The notes below the pieces were generated by a model that did not search any database, was not told the origin of the DNA, and saw only the letters and a program-made list of their open reading frames with translations. Below are positions 11,745 to 23,126 of a stretch of DNA of 64,000 bases, piece by piece (within the stretch, counting starts at the first letter, position 1; each line of letters starts with the position of its first letter). The stretch is from Pseudomonas turukhanskensis (lineage in GTDB: Bacteria > Pseudomonadota > Gammaproteobacteria > Pseudomonadales > Pseudomonadaceae). The DNA is taken from positions 62,001-126,000 of the forward strand of contig NZ_BSFN01000007.1 in NCBI RefSeq assembly GCF_027922365.1. Direction: 5' to 3'. The position numbers and the translations under genes are program-made.

Positions 11745-12173
11745 TCACTTACTGGTGCGTTTCATCTCTACGTGGGGGATGCCGGCGTCGAGAAACTCGC
11801 CACTGACAACGGTAAAGCCTAGACGCTCGTAGAAGGCCGTGGCGTGAACCTGGGCACTGAGCATTTGCTCTTTGAGCCCGCGGCGTTCGGCTTCGTTGAT
11901 AACCGCGGTCATCAATGCTTCGCCGACTTTCAGCCCGCGCCAATCCTTGAGTACCGACACTCGACCGATATGGCCGTCGGGCAGCAGGCGGGCGGTGCCG
12001 ATAGCGTAATCGCCATCGACTGCCAAAAAGTGCACCGCTTCGACATCTTCGGCATCCCATTCCAGCTCAGGCGGTACCGCCTGCTCGGCAATGAATACGG
12101 TCTCGCGGATTCGGCGCAGGTCAGCGTTGTCTTTTTGCCAACTGGCGACCCGCACTTGCACGTTGCTACTCAT
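11745..12173 (-). CDS. GNAT-family N-acetyltransferase
   Basis: The 142 aa cover a single GNAT domain. The acetyl-CoA pyrophosphate loop is visible as VLKDWRGLKVGEALM (about 76-90), preceded by the beta-strand GRVSV and followed by ATAFYERLGFTVVSGEF, the usual C-terminal motif B. I start it at the ATG at 12171-12173 inside the last codons of roxA (8-nt overlap); the open frame continues upstream but that part only shadows roxA. It resembles the ElaA/YjgM-like small acetyltransferases. The acceptor is unknown; coupling to a ribosomal oxygenase is suggestive but no proof of a ribosomal target. Confidence 0.85.
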   Translation of the reverse strand: MSSNVQVRVASWQKDNADLRRIRETVFIAEQAVPPELEWDAEDVEAVHFLAVDGDYAIGTARLLPDGHIGRVSVLKDWRGLKVGEALMTAVINEAERRGLKEQMLSAQVHATAFYERLGFTVVSGEFLDAGIPHVEMKRTSK

Positions 12174-13332
12174 CTGCAAACTCCAGACTTCCTTGTTTGA
12201 CCAGTTCCAAGACGAGGTTACGCCCTTCGTCATCGGCCAGCCATTGGCCGAGGTTTTCCATGTGCAGCACATCGGCCGAGCAGATCAGCTTCAGCAGCTC
12301 GCGTAGGCTGGCCGACAGCAGGCGGCTCTGGCCGCTGGCGAACAGCACCAGGTCTTCGCCGACTTCGGACCAGGCCAAGCGGGCGCTTGGGTTGCGAACC
12401 AGCATGGCGCCGTTCTCGATCTGGTCGAGCAACTCGTCTTCGCTCAGCTCGGTGCCGGCTACCAACTCCGGGTATTTGGGCTCGGTCATGAACTGGCCGA
12501 ACCAGGTCATCAGCAAGCGTTCATCGCCCATGTGCTCGTTGAGCAGCGCCTTGAGGCGGTCCAGCGAATCACGCTGGATCTGGTGCGGGTCGCTGGCCGG
12601 CTGGGTGCCGGCGTCGCTGTAGCGTTCTTCGTCCGGCAGAAATTGGCTGAGGAAGTCTGTGAAATGGGTCAGAACTTCTGCGGCGCTAGGGGCGCGGAAA
12701 CCCACGGAATAAGTCATGCAATCATCCTCGGCGGTGCCATAGTGAGCCAAACGTGGCGGCAGATAGAGCATGTCGCCGGGCTCCAACACCCATTCGTCGG
12801 TCTGTTCAAAGTTGGCCAGAATGCGCAGGTCCGCATGCTCGAGCATGGGGCTGTCTGAGTCGCACATCTGGCCGATTTTCCAGCGCCGGCGTCCCTGGCC
12901 CTGGAGAAGAAAAACGTCGTAGTTATCGAAGTGCGGGCCCACGCCGCCACCTGGGGTGGCAAAGCTGATCATCACGTCGTCGATGCGCCAGCTGGGCAGA
13001 AAGCGGAAGTTCTGCAGTAGCTCGGCGACTTCCGGTACGAATTGGTCGACGGCTTGTACCAGCAGGGTCCAGTCGCGCTCGGGCAGGTCGGCGAAAGCGT
13101 CCTCTGCGAACGGGCCGCGACGCAGCTCCCATGGCCGCTCGCCGTGCTCAAGGATCAGGCGCGACTCGACTTCTTCTTCCAGCGCCAGGCCGGCGAGTTC
13201 GTCGGGGGAGATGGGGCTTTCAAAGTCGCTGATGGCTTGGCGCACCAGCAAGGGTTTCTTCTGCCAGTAGTCGCGCAGGAATTCGCGAGCGGTAATACCA
13301 CCGAGCATCTGAAGCGGAATATCAGGATTCAT
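12166..13332 (-). CDS. roxA: ribosomal protein uL16 arginine 3-hydroxylase (JmjC oxygenase)
   Basis: This is a 2-oxoglutarate/Fe(II) oxygenase of the YcfD/RoxA family, which hydroxylates an arginine of ribosomal protein uL16. The 388 aa carry the JmjC iron triad: His134 and Asp136 in GPHFDNYD, and His197 in PPRLAHYG. A family C-terminal winged-helix-like region (about 280-388) follows. It is the first gene of a four-gene operon and lies downstream of the purB terminator. Its last codons overlap the start of the acetyltransferase gene. Confidence 0.93.
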   Translation of the reverse strand: MNPDIPLQMLGGITAREFLRDYWQKKPLLVRQAISDFESPISPDELAGLALEEEVESRLILEHGERPWELRRGPFAEDAFADLPERDWTLLVQAVDQFVPEVAELLQNFRFLPSWRIDDVMISFATPGGGVGPHFDNYDVFLLQGQGRRRWKIGQMCDSDSPMLEHADLRILANFEQTDEWVLEPGDMLYLPPRLAHYGTAEDDCMTYSVGFRAPSAAEVLTHFTDFLSQFLPDEERYSDAGTQPASDPHQIQRDSLDRLKALLNEHMGDERLLMTWFGQFMTEPKYPELVAGTELSEDELLDQIENGAMLVRNPSARLAWSEVGEDLVLFASGQSRLLSASLRELLKLICSADVLHMENLGQWLADDEGRNLVLELVKQGSLEFADE

Positions 13333-13366
13333 AGCTAAGCCCTTGAAATTGTTCTAAGCCCATAAA

Positions 13367-13391
13367 TAAAAACGCCCGGCACTGCCGGGCG
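13367..13391 (-). terminator. intrinsic terminator of purB
   Basis: CGCCCGGCA pairs with TGCCGGGCG (13373-13381 with 13383-13391; the inner bases form the loop). On the minus strand it is followed by a T-run. It lies between the purB stop and the roxA start. Confidence 0.88.
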
Positions 13392-13409
13392 TGCGCAGGG
13401 CGGTAGCGA

Positions 13410-14861
<1,452 letters not shown>

Positions 14862-14910
14862 TCAGCGACGCGCGGGCTTGTCGGCGAGTTTTCGGTTTGC
14901 CAGCGAGCTG

Positions 14911-15531
14911 CTAGCCGCGAACCAGTGGGTAGAGGTCTTTAAGCAACTTACGGCGGTTGAGTACCAGCTGCCAGCGATGGCCTCCCAACTGACGCCAGAG
15001 GCGCGCTGAGCGGATGCCGGCCAGCAGTAACGCACGAATTTTTGCCGCATTGCTTGGCTGCTGCAGATTGCGCATGTCGCCATGCACCTGAATGCGTTGG
15101 CGGAAGGTGCTCAGGGTGTCCTGATACAGGCCGCCGCTGGCAGCGATCACGTTTTCGTGCACCAGGCCGAAGTGCTGCACCTGTTGCTGAATCTGGTCGA
15201 GACGCTTGCCGATGGTTTCGAGCATGTCCTCGCGCTTGGCCAGCTTGCGCTCCAGGCCCAGCAGGGCGAGGGCGTAACGCAATGGCTCGCGTTGCAGGGT
15301 GTTGGGGTCGCGTTCCAGTGCGCTGAGCAGGGCGCGGTAGCCGTTGCGCAGATTGATATCGTCGCCGCCGTACACATCCAGCGTGGTTTGCGGGTCGCGC
15401 ACCATCAGGCTGCCAAGCATGCAGCCCAGTGCGCCTTCGCTGATTTGCCCGGTACGCGCTACCTGGTCCACCAAAAACGCCGCCTCAAACACACCGCCGA
15501 GGGCAATCAGTTGTTCCTGAGTGGGCGTCAT
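14911..15531 (-). CDS. hflD: HflD-family protein, lysogenisation regulator homologue
   Basis: The 206 aa, mostly helical protein matches the HflD (YcfC) family throughout, for example [18 protein letters not shown] at the N-terminus and [21 protein letters not shown] near residue 175. In E. coli HflD is a membrane-associated factor that affects phage lambda CII stability; its housekeeping role is unclear. It overlaps the mnmA stop by 4 nt, the standard mnmA-hflD-purB arrangement. Confidence 0.93.
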   Translation of the reverse strand: MTPTQEQLIALGGVFEAAFLVDQVARTGQISEGALGCMLGSLMVRDPQTTLDVYGGDDINLRNGYRALLSALERDPNTLQREPLRYALALLGLERKLAKREDMLETIGKRLDQIQQQVQHFGLVHENVIAASGGLYQDTLSTFRQRIQVHGDMRNLQQPSNAAKIRALLLAGIRSARLWRQLGGHRWQLVLNRRKLLKDLYPLVRG

Positions 15532-16646
15532 GCGCGCTTTTCCTTACTGCTCCAGGGTTCTGCTACTTCTATTACACCGCCGCCCAGGCAGATTTCGCCG
15601 TCGTAGAACACCACGGACTGGCCCGGCGTCACCGCGCGCTGTGGCATGGCGAAGATGGCGCGATAACCGGTGGCGGTTTTTTCCAGGGTGCAGGCCTGGT
15701 CGCCCTGGCGGTAACGGACCTTGGCGGTCAGTTGGCGCGGGGTGCTGAGGTCGATCGGATTGACCCAATAGATTTCCGAGCAGAGCAGGGCGCTCGAAAA
15801 CAGCCACGGGTGTTCGTTGCCCTGGCCGACTACCAGCACATTGCGCTCGAGGTCTTTGATCAGCACGTACCACGGCTCTTCGCCGGCATCTTTCAAACCC
15901 CCGATACCCAGCCCCTGGCGCTGGCCAATGGTGTGGTACATCAGGCCGTGGTGGCGGCCGATCACTTCACCTTCGGTGGTCTCGATATTGCCGGGCTGGG
16001 CGGGAAGGTACTGCTTGAGGAAGTCGCTGAAGCGGCGCTCACCAATAAAGCAGATGCCGGTGGAGTCTTTCTTCTTCGCCGTTGCCAACTCGTGCTTTTC
16101 GGCAATGGCGCGCACTTGCGGCTTTTCCAATTCGCCGACCGGGAACAGGGTTTTGGCCAGTTGTTCGCCACCAACGGCGTGCAGGAAGTAGCTCTGGTCC
16201 TTGTTCGGGTCCAGGCCCTTGAGCAGTTCGGTGCGGCCGTCGATATCGCGGCGGCGCACGTAGTGGCCGGTGGCGATCAGGTCGGCACCAAGCATCAACG
16301 CGTAATCAAGGAAGGCTTTGAACTTGATTTCACGGTTGCAGAGGATGTCCGGATTCGGCGTGCGGCCGGCTTTATATTCAGCCAGGAAGTGCTCGAACAC
16401 GTTGTCCCAGTACTCGGCGGCGAAGTTGGCGGTGTGCAGCTTGATGCCGATCTTGTCGCAGACCGCCTGCGCGTCAGCCATGTCATCCATGGCGGTGCAG
16501 TATTCGGTGCCGTCGTCTTCCTCCCAGTTCTTCATGAACAAGCCTTCCACCTGGTAACCCTGCTCCAGGAGCAGAACGGCAGAAACGGAGGAGTCGACAC
16601 CGCCGGACATGCCGACGATCACGCGGGTAGAGGAATTGTCACGCAT
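15528..16646 (-). CDS. mnmA: tRNA-specific 2-thiouridylase
   Basis: It adds sulfur to position 2 of the wobble uridine in tRNAs for Lys, Glu and Gln. The 372 aa show the ATP-pyrophosphatase P-loop SGGVDSS (about 14-20), the first catalytic Cys in CNREIKFK and the second in [12 protein letters not shown]. Its sulfur comes through the Tus relay, and tusDCBE are encoded about 19 kb to the right. It overlaps hflD by 4 nt and follows the NudJ-like gene by 71 bp. Confidence 0.97.
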   Translation of the reverse strand: MRDNSSTRVIVGMSGGVDSSVSAVLLLEQGYQVEGLFMKNWEEDDGTEYCTAMDDMADAQAVCDKIGIKLHTANFAAEYWDNVFEHFLAEYKAGRTPNPDILCNREIKFKAFLDYALMLGADLIATGHYVRRRDIDGRTELLKGLDPNKDQSYFLHAVGGEQLAKTLFPVGELEKPQVRAIAEKHELATAKKKDSTGICFIGERRFSDFLKQYLPAQPGNIETTEGEVIGRHHGLMYHTIGQRQGLGIGGLKDAGEEPWYVLIKDLERNVLVVGQGNEHPWLFSSALLCSEIYWVNPIDLSTPRQLTAKVRYRQGDQACTLEKTATGYRAIFAMPQRAVTPGQSVVFYDGEICLGGGVIEVAEPWSSKEKRA

Positions 16647-16717
16647 AGGGATTCGGATGCAGGGCTTTTCGGAAAAACGCGATTCTATCAGGCCGACCGG
16701 TTAAACGGTGATCGGCG

Positions 16718-17158
16718 CTAGTCACGCAGCAGTGCAAGGGGGAAGCGTTCGCCGCCGAGATAGTCATCGATGCAGCGCACGACCAGCTCGCTACGCCAGC
16801 GTTCGGGCTGCGCGACCAGTTCTTCGCGCGTGAGCCATTGCGGGCCGATGATGCCGTCGTCCAGCTGATAGTTGTCGCGTTGCTGCAAGGCCTTGGCGGC
16901 AAAGCACACGCGCTGGTAGGTCACCCCGTTGCTCGGGGCGGTATAAAGGTAGATGCCGGTGACGGCCGTCAGCTCTACGTCCCAGCCAGTTTCTTCCAGC
17001 GTTTCCCGAATAGCGGCCTGCATGAGACTTTCGTCGGCTTCCAAGTGGCCGGCAGGCTGATTAAATACAGCGCGCCCGTCGGCGGTTTCTTCCACGAGCA
17101 AGAAGCGGCCTTGTTCTTCTACGATGGTGGCCACGGTGACGTGAGGGGTAAAGCGCAT
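16718..17158 (-). CDS. nudJ: Nudix hydrolase, NudJ-like
   Basis: The 146 aa include a complete Nudix box (GHLEADESLMQAAIRETLEE, then TGW; about 37-59), with the metal-binding REXXEE glutamates intact. The position directly upstream of mnmA and the length match NudJ (YmfB), a pyrophosphohydrolase acting on nucleoside phosphates and HMP-pyrophosphate. The substrate is inferred by family only. Confidence 0.88.
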   Translation of the reverse strand: MRFTPHVTVATIVEEQGRFLLVEETADGRAVFNQPAGHLEADESLMQAAIRETLEETGWDVELTAVTGIYLYTAPSNGVTYQRVCFAAKALQQRDNYQLDDGIIGPQWLTREELVAQPERWRSELVVRCIDDYLGGERFPLALLRD

Positions 17159-17266
17159 GTGTAACTCCTGTGCGATCAGCGCGCGGTAAGGTGGTCAGGC
17201 CGGCGCCAAAAAAGGCAATATCGGGTCAAGCTGCTAGGCTGAAAAGCGCCGCTATGCGTCGCCAAA

Positions 17267-17292
17267 TGTAGTGAGCATGTAGTTTGACTACA
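17267..17292. promoter_or_regulatory. composite RccR-like operator 1 upstream of icd
   Basis: A perfect 15-bp palindrome TGTAGT-TTG-ACTACA lies at 17278-17292. A further TGTAGT at 17267-17272 creates, with the same right half, a 26-bp TGTAGT-N14-ACTACA, exactly the spacing seen at aceA. The site thus contains both spacer lengths attributed to RccR. Its centre is about 195-200 bp before the icd start. Confidence 0.65.
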
Positions 17293-17342
17293 GAGATAGG
17301 CTTGATGCCGTATTCATGCGGCCTGCAGCGGGTGTTTAGTCC

Positions 17343-17348
17343 TATAAA
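17343..17348 (+). promoter_or_regulatory. possible -10 element of icd
   Basis: TATAAA lies between the two operators, with no good -35 at 17 bp. If used, transcription would start near 17355 and operator 2 would lie just downstream of the start. Confidence 0.3.
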
Positions 17349-17371
17349 TAAGAGAAAAGTGCGTGACTTTC

Positions 17372-17386
17372 TGTAGAAATACTACA
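17372..17386. promoter_or_regulatory. RccR-like operator 2 upstream of icd (15-bp type)
   Basis: TGTAGAAATACTACA is a 15-bp palindrome of the same length as operator 1 and as the 15-bp RccR site described at aceE. It lies 94 bp (about nine helical turns) downstream of the 15-bp core of operator 1 and about 95 bp before the icd ATG. Confidence 0.65.
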
Positions 17387-17480
17387 AGAATGGCCCGCCT
17401 TTCCGAGACCAATTCAAGTTCCATATCGCCGCGCCAACCGCGCGACGGGATGTCAGACCACGAAAGCAACGGAGTCCAGC

Positions 17481-18737
17481 ATGGGATACCAAAAGATCCA
17501 GGTGCCAGCAACCGGTGACAAAATCACCGTCAATGCCGATATGTCCCTGAATGTACCGAACAACCCAATCATCCCTTTTATCGAGGGTGATGGTATTGGG
17601 GTAGATATCAGCCCAGTGATGATCAAAGTCGTTGATGCTGCCGTAAACAAAGCCTACGGCGGCGAGCGCAAGATCTCCTGGATGGAAGTTTACGCTGGCG
17701 AGAAAGCTACTCAGGTTTACGACCAGGACACCTGGTTGCCGAAAGAAACCCTGGAAGCCGTACGTGATTACGTTGTATCGATCAAAGGTCCTTTGACCAC
17801 TCCGGTTGGCGGCGGCATTCGTTCCCTGAACGTGGCCCTGCGTCAGGAGCTCGATCTGTACGTTTGCCTGCGCCCAGTGCGTTGGTTCACCGGTGTACCT
17901 AGCCCGGTTAAAAAGCCTCAAGACGTCGACATGACTATCTTCCGTGAAAACTCGGAAGACATTTATGCCGGTATCGAGTGGAAAGCCGGCTCGCCGGAAG
18001 CTGAAAAAGTCATCAAGTTCCTGAAAGAAGAAATGGGTGTTACCAAAATCCGTTTCGACCAGGACTGCGGTATCGGCGTCAAGCCGGTGTCCAAGCAAGG
18101 TACTCAGCGTCTGGTGCGTAAAGCACTGCAATACGTGGTCGATAACAACCGCGACTCGCTGACCATCGTGCACAAAGGCAACATCATGAAGTTCACTGAA
18201 GGTGCCTTCAAAGATTGGGGCTACGAAGTCGCCAAAAACGAATTCGGTGCCGAGCTGCTCGATGGCGGCCCTTGGATGCAATTCACCAACCCGAACACTG
18301 GCAAGAAGGTTGTAGTTAAAGACGCCATCGCCGACGCCATGCTCCAGCAGATCCTGCTGCGCCCGGCCGAGTACGATGTCATCGCTACCCTGAACCTGAA
18401 CGGTGATTACCTCTCCGACGCCCTGGCGGCCGAAGTGGGCGGTATCGGTATTGCTCCGGGCGCCAACCTGTCCGACAACATCGCCATGTTCGAAGCTACC
18501 CACGGCACAGCGCCTAAGTACGCTGGTAAAGATCAGGTGAACCCAGGTTCGCTGATTCTCTCCGCCGAAATGATGCTGCGTCACATGGGCTGGACTGAAG
18601 CGGCCGATCTGATCATCGACGGCGTCAACGGTGCCATCTCGGCTAAAACCGTTACCTACGACTTCGAGCGTTTGATGGAAGGTGCAACACTGCTGTCGTC
18701 TTCCGCGTTCGGCGACGCCATGATCAAGCACATGTGA
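17481..18737 (+). CDS. icd: NADP-dependent isocitrate dehydrogenase
   Basis: It oxidises isocitrate to 2-oxoglutarate in the TCA cycle and competes with AceA for substrate. The 418 aa match the homodimeric E. coli-type enzyme. The serine phosphorylated by AceK corresponds to Ser115 in [10 protein letters not shown]. Metal/substrate residues are visible in [13 protein letters not shown], and the cofactor loop in [10 protein letters not shown]. It is divergent from nudJ across a 322-bp region with two palindromic operators. The monomeric idh gene that neighbours icd in P. aeruginosa is not present here. Confidence 0.97.
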   Translation: MGYQKIQVPATGDKITVNADMSLNVPNNPIIPFIEGDGIGVDISPVMIKVVDAAVNKAYGGERKISWMEVYAGEKATQVYDQDTWLPKETLEAVRDYVVSIKGPLTTPVGGGIRSLNVALRQELDLYVCLRPVRWFTGVPSPVKKPQDVDMTIFRENSEDIYAGIEWKAGSPEAEKVIKFLKEEMGVTKIRFDQDCGIGVKPVSKQGTQRLVRKALQYVVDNNRDSLTIVHKGNIMKFTEGAFKDWGYEVAKNEFGAELLDGGPWMQFTNPNTGKKVVVKDAIADAMLQQILLRPAEYDVIATLNLNGDYLSDALAAEVGGIGIAPGANLSDNIAMFEATHGTAPKYAGKDQVNPGSLILSAEMMLRHMGWTEAADLIIDGVNGAISAKTVTYDFERLMEGATLLSSSAFGDAMIKHM

Positions 18738-18751
18738 TCATCGCGTAGCGA

Positions 18752-18786
18752 TAAAAAAAGGCCGGTCTAATGACCGGCCTTTTTTA
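18752..18786. terminator. bidirectional terminator between icd and cspD
   Basis: GGCCGGTC (18760-18767) pairs with GACCGGCC (18772-18779) around a TAAT loop. An A-run precedes it and a T-run follows, so it can serve both convergent genes. Confidence 0.93.
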
Positions 18787-18818
18787 TGCGCATTCATTCT
18801 AGCCCGAACGGCTAAAAA

Positions 18819-19085
18819 TCACGCATCAGAGGTAACTGCCTGTGGCTGAGTAACCGCCACGGGAGGGGCGTCGGCTGTCTGGGTGATCGAGCTGATGTTT
18901 ACCGCGTGCAGACCTTTGGGGCCTTGAATAATATCGAAGCTGACCGGCTGGCCTGCTTTGAGGGTTTTGTAACCGTCCATCTGGATAGCCGAGTAGTGGG
19001 CGAACAGGTCCTCATCTCGGCCGTCAGCCAGGATAAACCCATAGCCCTTGGCGTTGTTGAACCACTTGACCTTACCGCTAAGCAT
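18819..19085 (-). CDS. cspD: cold-shock-domain protein CspD
   Basis: The 88 aa carry a single cold-shock domain (about 1-66) with RNP1 KGYGFI and RNP2 DLFAHYS, followed by a 20-residue Ala/Pro/Gln tail. In E. coli CspD is a stationary-phase, single-strand-binding inhibitor of replication, and the LFAHYS form with the neighbouring clpSA genes fits CspD better than CspA. I chose the ATG at 19083-19085 (MLSGKVKWFNN); an open extension upstream is not conserved. Confidence 0.93.
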   Translation of the reverse strand: MLSGKVKWFNNAKGYGFILADGRDEDLFAHYSAIQMDGYKTLKAGQPVSFDIIQGPKGLHAVNISSITQTADAPPVAVTQPQAVTSDA

Positions 19086-19311
19086 GCTGATATCCCTCTG
19101 CAAATACACCCACCACTGGGGTATTATCCGTTACGACTCCGCGCGGCAAGCACCGCTTTGGTAAGCGCGCAGACCCTGATACCCTCGATTGGGTATTCTC
19201 TGTTTGTAACACTGATTTACTGATAGTCAAGGCGACCGCACGACCGTCTGCGAAGTCGGTCAAAATCTTGTCTGTCGTCCCACTCCCACAATTACGAACC
19301 TTTCATCCCAC

Positions 19312-19674
19312 ATGCGTGTAAGTAGCCAGATTCGACTAACATTCAATCAGGACCATCCCGAGCCGCATGAGGATGACGCCTCCGGCTTGGCCGTTCAGGA
19401 AGCCAAGCCCGCGTTGCAGGCACCACCGATGTATAAAGTGGTTTTGTTCAACGACGATTACACCCCGATGGATTTTGTTGTCGAAATTCTTGAAGTGTTC
19501 TTCAGTTTGAACAGAGAAGTGGCAACCAAAATCATGCTGACCGTTCATACAGAGGGACGGGCAGTGTGCGGCGTGTTCACCCGCGATGTTGCAGAGACCA
19601 AGGCAATGCAGGTCAACCAATACGCGAGAGAAAGCCAACACCCGCTACTCTGTGAGATAGAGAAAGACGGTTAA
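19312..19674 (+). CDS. clpS: ATP-dependent Clp protease adaptor ClpS
   Basis: It delivers N-degron substrates to ClpAP. The 120 aa have the flexible N-terminal extension and the folded domain from about residue 37 ([20 protein letters not shown]), with the conserved [12 protein letters not shown] and [17 protein letters not shown]. It is divergent from cspD over 226 bp and 29 bp upstream of clpA. Ate and Aat, which create N-degrons, are encoded 3-4 kb downstream. Confidence 0.97.
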   Translation: MRVSSQIRLTFNQDHPEPHEDDASGLAVQEAKPALQAPPMYKVVLFNDDYTPMDFVVEILEVFFSLNREVATKIMLTVHTEGRAVCGVFTRDVAETKAMQVNQYARESQHPLLCEIEKDG

Positions 19675-19703
19675 TTGCGACTGCTTGGTTATGAGGTGAA
19701 GCT

Positions 19704-21974
19704 ATGTTGAATCGAGAGCTCGAAGTCACCCTCAATCTGGCCTTCAAGGAGGCCCGCACCAAGCGTCATGAGTTCATGACGGTTGAGCACCTCTTGTTGG
19801 CCCTATTGGATAACGAGGCTGCCGCCTCGGTCCTGCGTGCCTGCGGAGCGAATCTGGACAAGCTGCGCAATGATTTGCAGGAGTTTATCGACTCCACTAC
19901 GCCCCTGATCCCTCAGCACGATGAAGAGCGCGAAACCCAGCCAACCCTGGGCTTTCAGCGTGTGCTGCAGCGCGCGGTATTCCACGTGCAGAGTTCGGGC
20001 AAGCGTGAAGTGACCGGTGCGAACGTGCTGGTGGCCATTTTCAGTGAACAGGAAAGTCAGGCGGTCTTCCTGCTCAAGCAACAAAGTGTCGCGCGTATCG
20101 ATGTGGTCAACTTCATCGCCCACGGTATTTCCAAGGTTCCCGGCCACGCCGATCACACCGACAACGATCAGGAAATGCAGGACGAAGAGGGCGGTGAATC
20201 CTCCTCGTCGAGCAATCCGCTGGACGCCTATGCCAGCAATCTCAACGAGGCTGCGCGTCTGGGTCGTATCGATCCGTTGGTGGGGCGCGAGGGTGAAGTC
20301 GAGCGCGTCGCGCAGATTCTCGCCCGTCGCCGCAAAAACAACCCGTTGCTGGTGGGCGAGGCGGGGGTGGGTAAAACGGCCATCGCCGAAGGCCTGGCCA
20401 AGCGCATCGTGGACGGTCAGGTTCCGGATCTACTGGCAGACAGCGTGGTCTATTCGCTGGATCTCGGCGCCTTGCTGGCCGGCACCAAATACCGCGGTGA
20501 CTTCGAGAAGCGCCTGAAAGCGTTGCTCAACGAGCTGCGCAAACGCCCGCACGCCATTCTGTTTATCGATGAAATTCACACCATTATCGGTGCCGGCGCT
20601 GCCTCTGGTGGCGTAATGGATGCGTCGAATCTGCTCAAGCCCATGCTGTCATCCGGCGAGATTCGCTGCATTGGTTCCACCACCTTCCAGGAATTCCGCG
20701 GCATCTTCGAAAAAGACCGTGCGCTGGCCCGTCGCTTCCAGAAGGTGGATGTGACCGAGCCCTCGGTGGAAGACACCATCGGTATTCTGCGTGGCCTCAA
20801 AGGCCGTTTCGAGCAGCACCACGGTCTGGAGTACAGCGATGAGTCGCTGCGCGCTGCCGCAGAGCTCGCCTCGCGCTATATCAACGACCGCCATATGCCC
20901 GACAAGGCTATCGACGTTATCGACGAGGCAGGGGCCTACCAGCGCCTGCAGCCGGTCGAAAAGCGCGTGGCCCGTATCGAGGTGGAGCATGTCGAAGATA
21001 TCGTCGCGAAAATTGCGCGCATTCCCCCGAAACATGTCACCAGCTCCGACAAAGAGCTGCTGCGTAACCTTGAGCGTGACCTGAAGCTGACCGTATTCGG
21101 CCAGGACGCGGCCATCGATTCGCTGGCAACTGCCATCAAGCTTTCGCGTGCCGGTCTCAAGTCGCCGGACAAACCGGTCGGTTCCTTCCTGTTCGCCGGG
21201 CCTACCGGTGTGGGTAAAACCGAGGCGGCGCGGCAGTTGGCCAAGGCCATGGGTATCGAGCTGGTGCGCTTCGACATGTCCGAGTACATGGAGCGCCACA
21301 CCGTTTCCCGCTTGATTGGTGCGCCTCCAGGCTATGTTGGGTTCGATCAGGGCGGTCTGCTCACCGAAGCGATCACCAAGATGCCGCACTGCGTCTTGCT
21401 GCTCGACGAAATCGAGAAGGCTCACCCGGAAGTCTTCAACCTGCTGCTGCAGGTGATGGACCACGGCACCCTGACCGATAACAACGGCCGCAAGGCGGAC
21501 TTCCGCAACGTTATTCTGATCATGACCACCAACGCCGGTGCCGAAACGGCAGCGCGGGCCTCGATCGGGTTTACCCATCAGGACCACTCCACCGACGCCA
21601 TGGAAGTGATCAAGAAGAGCTTCACGCCAGAGTTCAGAAACCGCCTGGATACCATTATCCAGTTCGGTCGCCTGAGCCACGAAGTGATCAAAAGTGTGGT
21701 CGACAAGTTCCTCACTGAGTTGCAAGCGCAACTCGAGGACAAGCACGTCACACTGGAAGTCAGCGACGCGGCGCGCAATTGGCTGGCCACCGGTGGCTAC
21801 GACACGCAAATGGGCGCCCGCCCAATGGCGCGTCTGATCCAGGACAAGATAAAGCGTCCGCTGGCAGAAGAAATTCTGTTTGGCGAGCTGGCCGAGCACG
21901 GCGGTGTGGTGCACATCGATGTGGTCGACGGCGAGATGACGTTCGGCTTCGAAACCACGGCCGAAATGGCGTAG
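19704..21974 (+). CDS. clpA: ATP-dependent Clp protease ATP-binding subunit ClpA
   Basis: This is the hexameric AAA+ unfoldase of the ClpAP protease. The 756 aa comprise the Clp N-domain (about 1-145), an acidic serine-rich linker, AAA-1 with Walker [10 protein letters not shown] (about 214), AAA-2 with Walker [11 protein letters not shown] (about 495) and the [13 protein letters not shown]alker B, and the C-terminal Clp_D2 small domain. It is expressed with clpS. Confidence 0.98.
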   Translation: MLNRELEVTLNLAFKEARTKRHEFMTVEHLLLALLDNEAAASVLRACGANLDKLRNDLQEFIDSTTPLIPQHDEERETQPTLGFQRVLQRAVFHVQSSGKREVTGANVLVAIFSEQESQAVFLLKQQSVARIDVVNFIAHGISKVPGHADHTDNDQEMQDEEGGESSSSSNPLDAYASNLNEAARLGRIDPLVGREGEVERVAQILARRRKNNPLLVGEAGVGKTAIAEGLAKRIVDGQVPDLLADSVVYSLDLGALLAGTKYRGDFEKRLKALLNELRKRPHAILFIDEIHTIIGAGAASGGVMDASNLLKPMLSSGEIRCIGSTTFQEFRGIFEKDRALARRFQKVDVTEPSVEDTIGILRGLKGRFEQHHGLEYSDESLRAAAELASRYINDRHMPDKAIDVIDEAGAYQRLQPVEKRVARIEVEHVEDIVAKIARIPPKHVTSSDKELLRNLERDLKLTVFGQDAAIDSLATAIKLSRAGLKSPDKPVGSFLFAGPTGVGKTEAARQLAKAMGIELVRFDMSEYMERHTVSRLIGAPPGYVGFDQGGLLTEAITKMPHCVLLLDEIEKAHPEVFNLLLQVMDHGTLTDNNGRKADFRNVILIMTTNAGAETAARASIGFTHQDHSTDAMEVIKKSFTPEFRNRLDTIIQFGRLSHEVIKSVVDKFLTELQAQLEDKHVTLEVSDAARNWLATGGYDTQMGARPMARLIQDKIKRPLAEEILFGELAEHGGVVHIDVVDGEMTFGFETTAEMA

Positions 21975-22002
21975 CCGTTTCGGCGGGTTAAAGCCGCACC
22001 AA

Positions 22003-22035
22003 CAAAAATGCCCAGCAGAAGCTGGGCATTTTTAT
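22003..22035. terminator. bidirectional terminator between clpA and infA
   Basis: AATGCCCAGC (22007-22016) pairs with GCTGGGCATT (22021-22030) around AGAA. A-rich and T-rich flanks fit termination for both convergent genes. Confidence 0.93.
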
Positions 22036-22045
22036 TCGTACTGGC

Positions 22046-22264
22046 TTAGCGCGCGCGGTAAGTGATGCGGCCCTTGCTCAGATCGTACGGCGTCAACTCA
22101 ACACGTACTTTGTCGCCGGTAAGAATGCGGATGTAGTTCTTGCGCATCTTTCCGGAGATGTGCGCGGTTACGACGTGCCCATTTTCCAACTCCACGCGAA
22201 ACATGGTGTTAGGCAGGGTGTCGACGACAGTGCCTTCCATTTCGAAGCTGTCTTCTTTCGACAT
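22046..22264 (-). CDS. infA: translation initiation factor IF-1
   Basis: This is a 72-aa S1/OB-fold protein that occupies the ribosomal A site during initiation. It begins [19 protein letters not shown] and ends [11 protein letters not shown], with the typical [19 protein letters not shown] core. The start is the ATG at 22262-22264; the frame remains open upstream but IF-1 length fixes the start. Confidence 0.98.
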
Positions 22265-22364
22265 GCAGTAAAGCCCTCGGTATCCAATGAATGGCCCGGT
22301 GCAACTGGCGCCAGGCAAAAGCGGCGTGCATTGTGCCCGAAAACAGCCCCAGTCGCCAAGGTAT

Positions 22365-23072
22365 TCAGGTGAGGGTGATCCACCGCTGATTGACGAACAG
22401 CTCAATCGGCCGGTATTGGGTCTTGTAATTCATCTTCCGGCAGCTCTTGATCCAATAGCCCAGGTACACCGCGTGCAGCCCTATACGGCGGGTTTCGGCT
22501 ATTTGCCAGAGAATGGCGTAGCGCCCGAGGCTGCGGCGTTCTTCGTCCGGATCATAGAATGTGTAAACCGCCGAAAGGCCGTTGGGCAGCACGTCCGTCA
22601 CCGCAATGGCGACCAGGCGGCCGTCGAGGCGGAACTCATAGAAGCGCGAGAAGGGCAGGTCACGCACCAGGAACGTGGTGAACTGGTCGCGATTGGGTGG
22701 GTACATATCGCCATCGGCATGGCGCTCTTCGATGTAGCGGGCGTAAAGCGCGTAATACTCTTCGTTGAAATTCGGCCGAACGGCGCGCACTTGCAGGTTT
22801 TCGTTGCGCTTGAGTATCCGCCGTTGCTGCCGATTGGGCTGGAACAGTGCCGCCGGAATGCGCGCCGGCACACAAGCGGTGCAGCCTTGGCAGTGGGGGC
22901 GGTAGAGGTGGTCGCCGCTGCGGCGAAAACCCATTTCCGAAAGTTCGGCATACACCTCCACATCCATGGGCTGACTGGGGTCGAGGAACAGCGTGGTCGC
23001 TTGTTCATCGGGCAGGTAGCTGCAGGGATGGGGTTGAGTGGCATAGAACTTAAGGCGCGCCAGCTCGGTCAT
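22365..23072 (-). CDS. bpt: aspartate/glutamate leucyltransferase (Bpt)
   Basis: It transfers leucine from tRNA to proteins with N-terminal Asp or Glu, producing substrates for ClpS/ClpAP. The 235 aa begin [20 protein letters not shown] with the conserved N-terminal Cys region and have the [12 protein letters not shown] cluster near residue 65. I chose the ATG at 23070-23072 because an AAGAG box at 23083-23087 fits it; a GTG three codons upstream is too close to that box. The symbol ate is also used. It lies 54 bp after aat. Confidence 0.95.
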
Positions 23073-23126
23073 GGTCAACACTCTTGAGAGCCTGGGCTTA
23101 AGTGTATGCCAGGGTTCCGGACTCGA

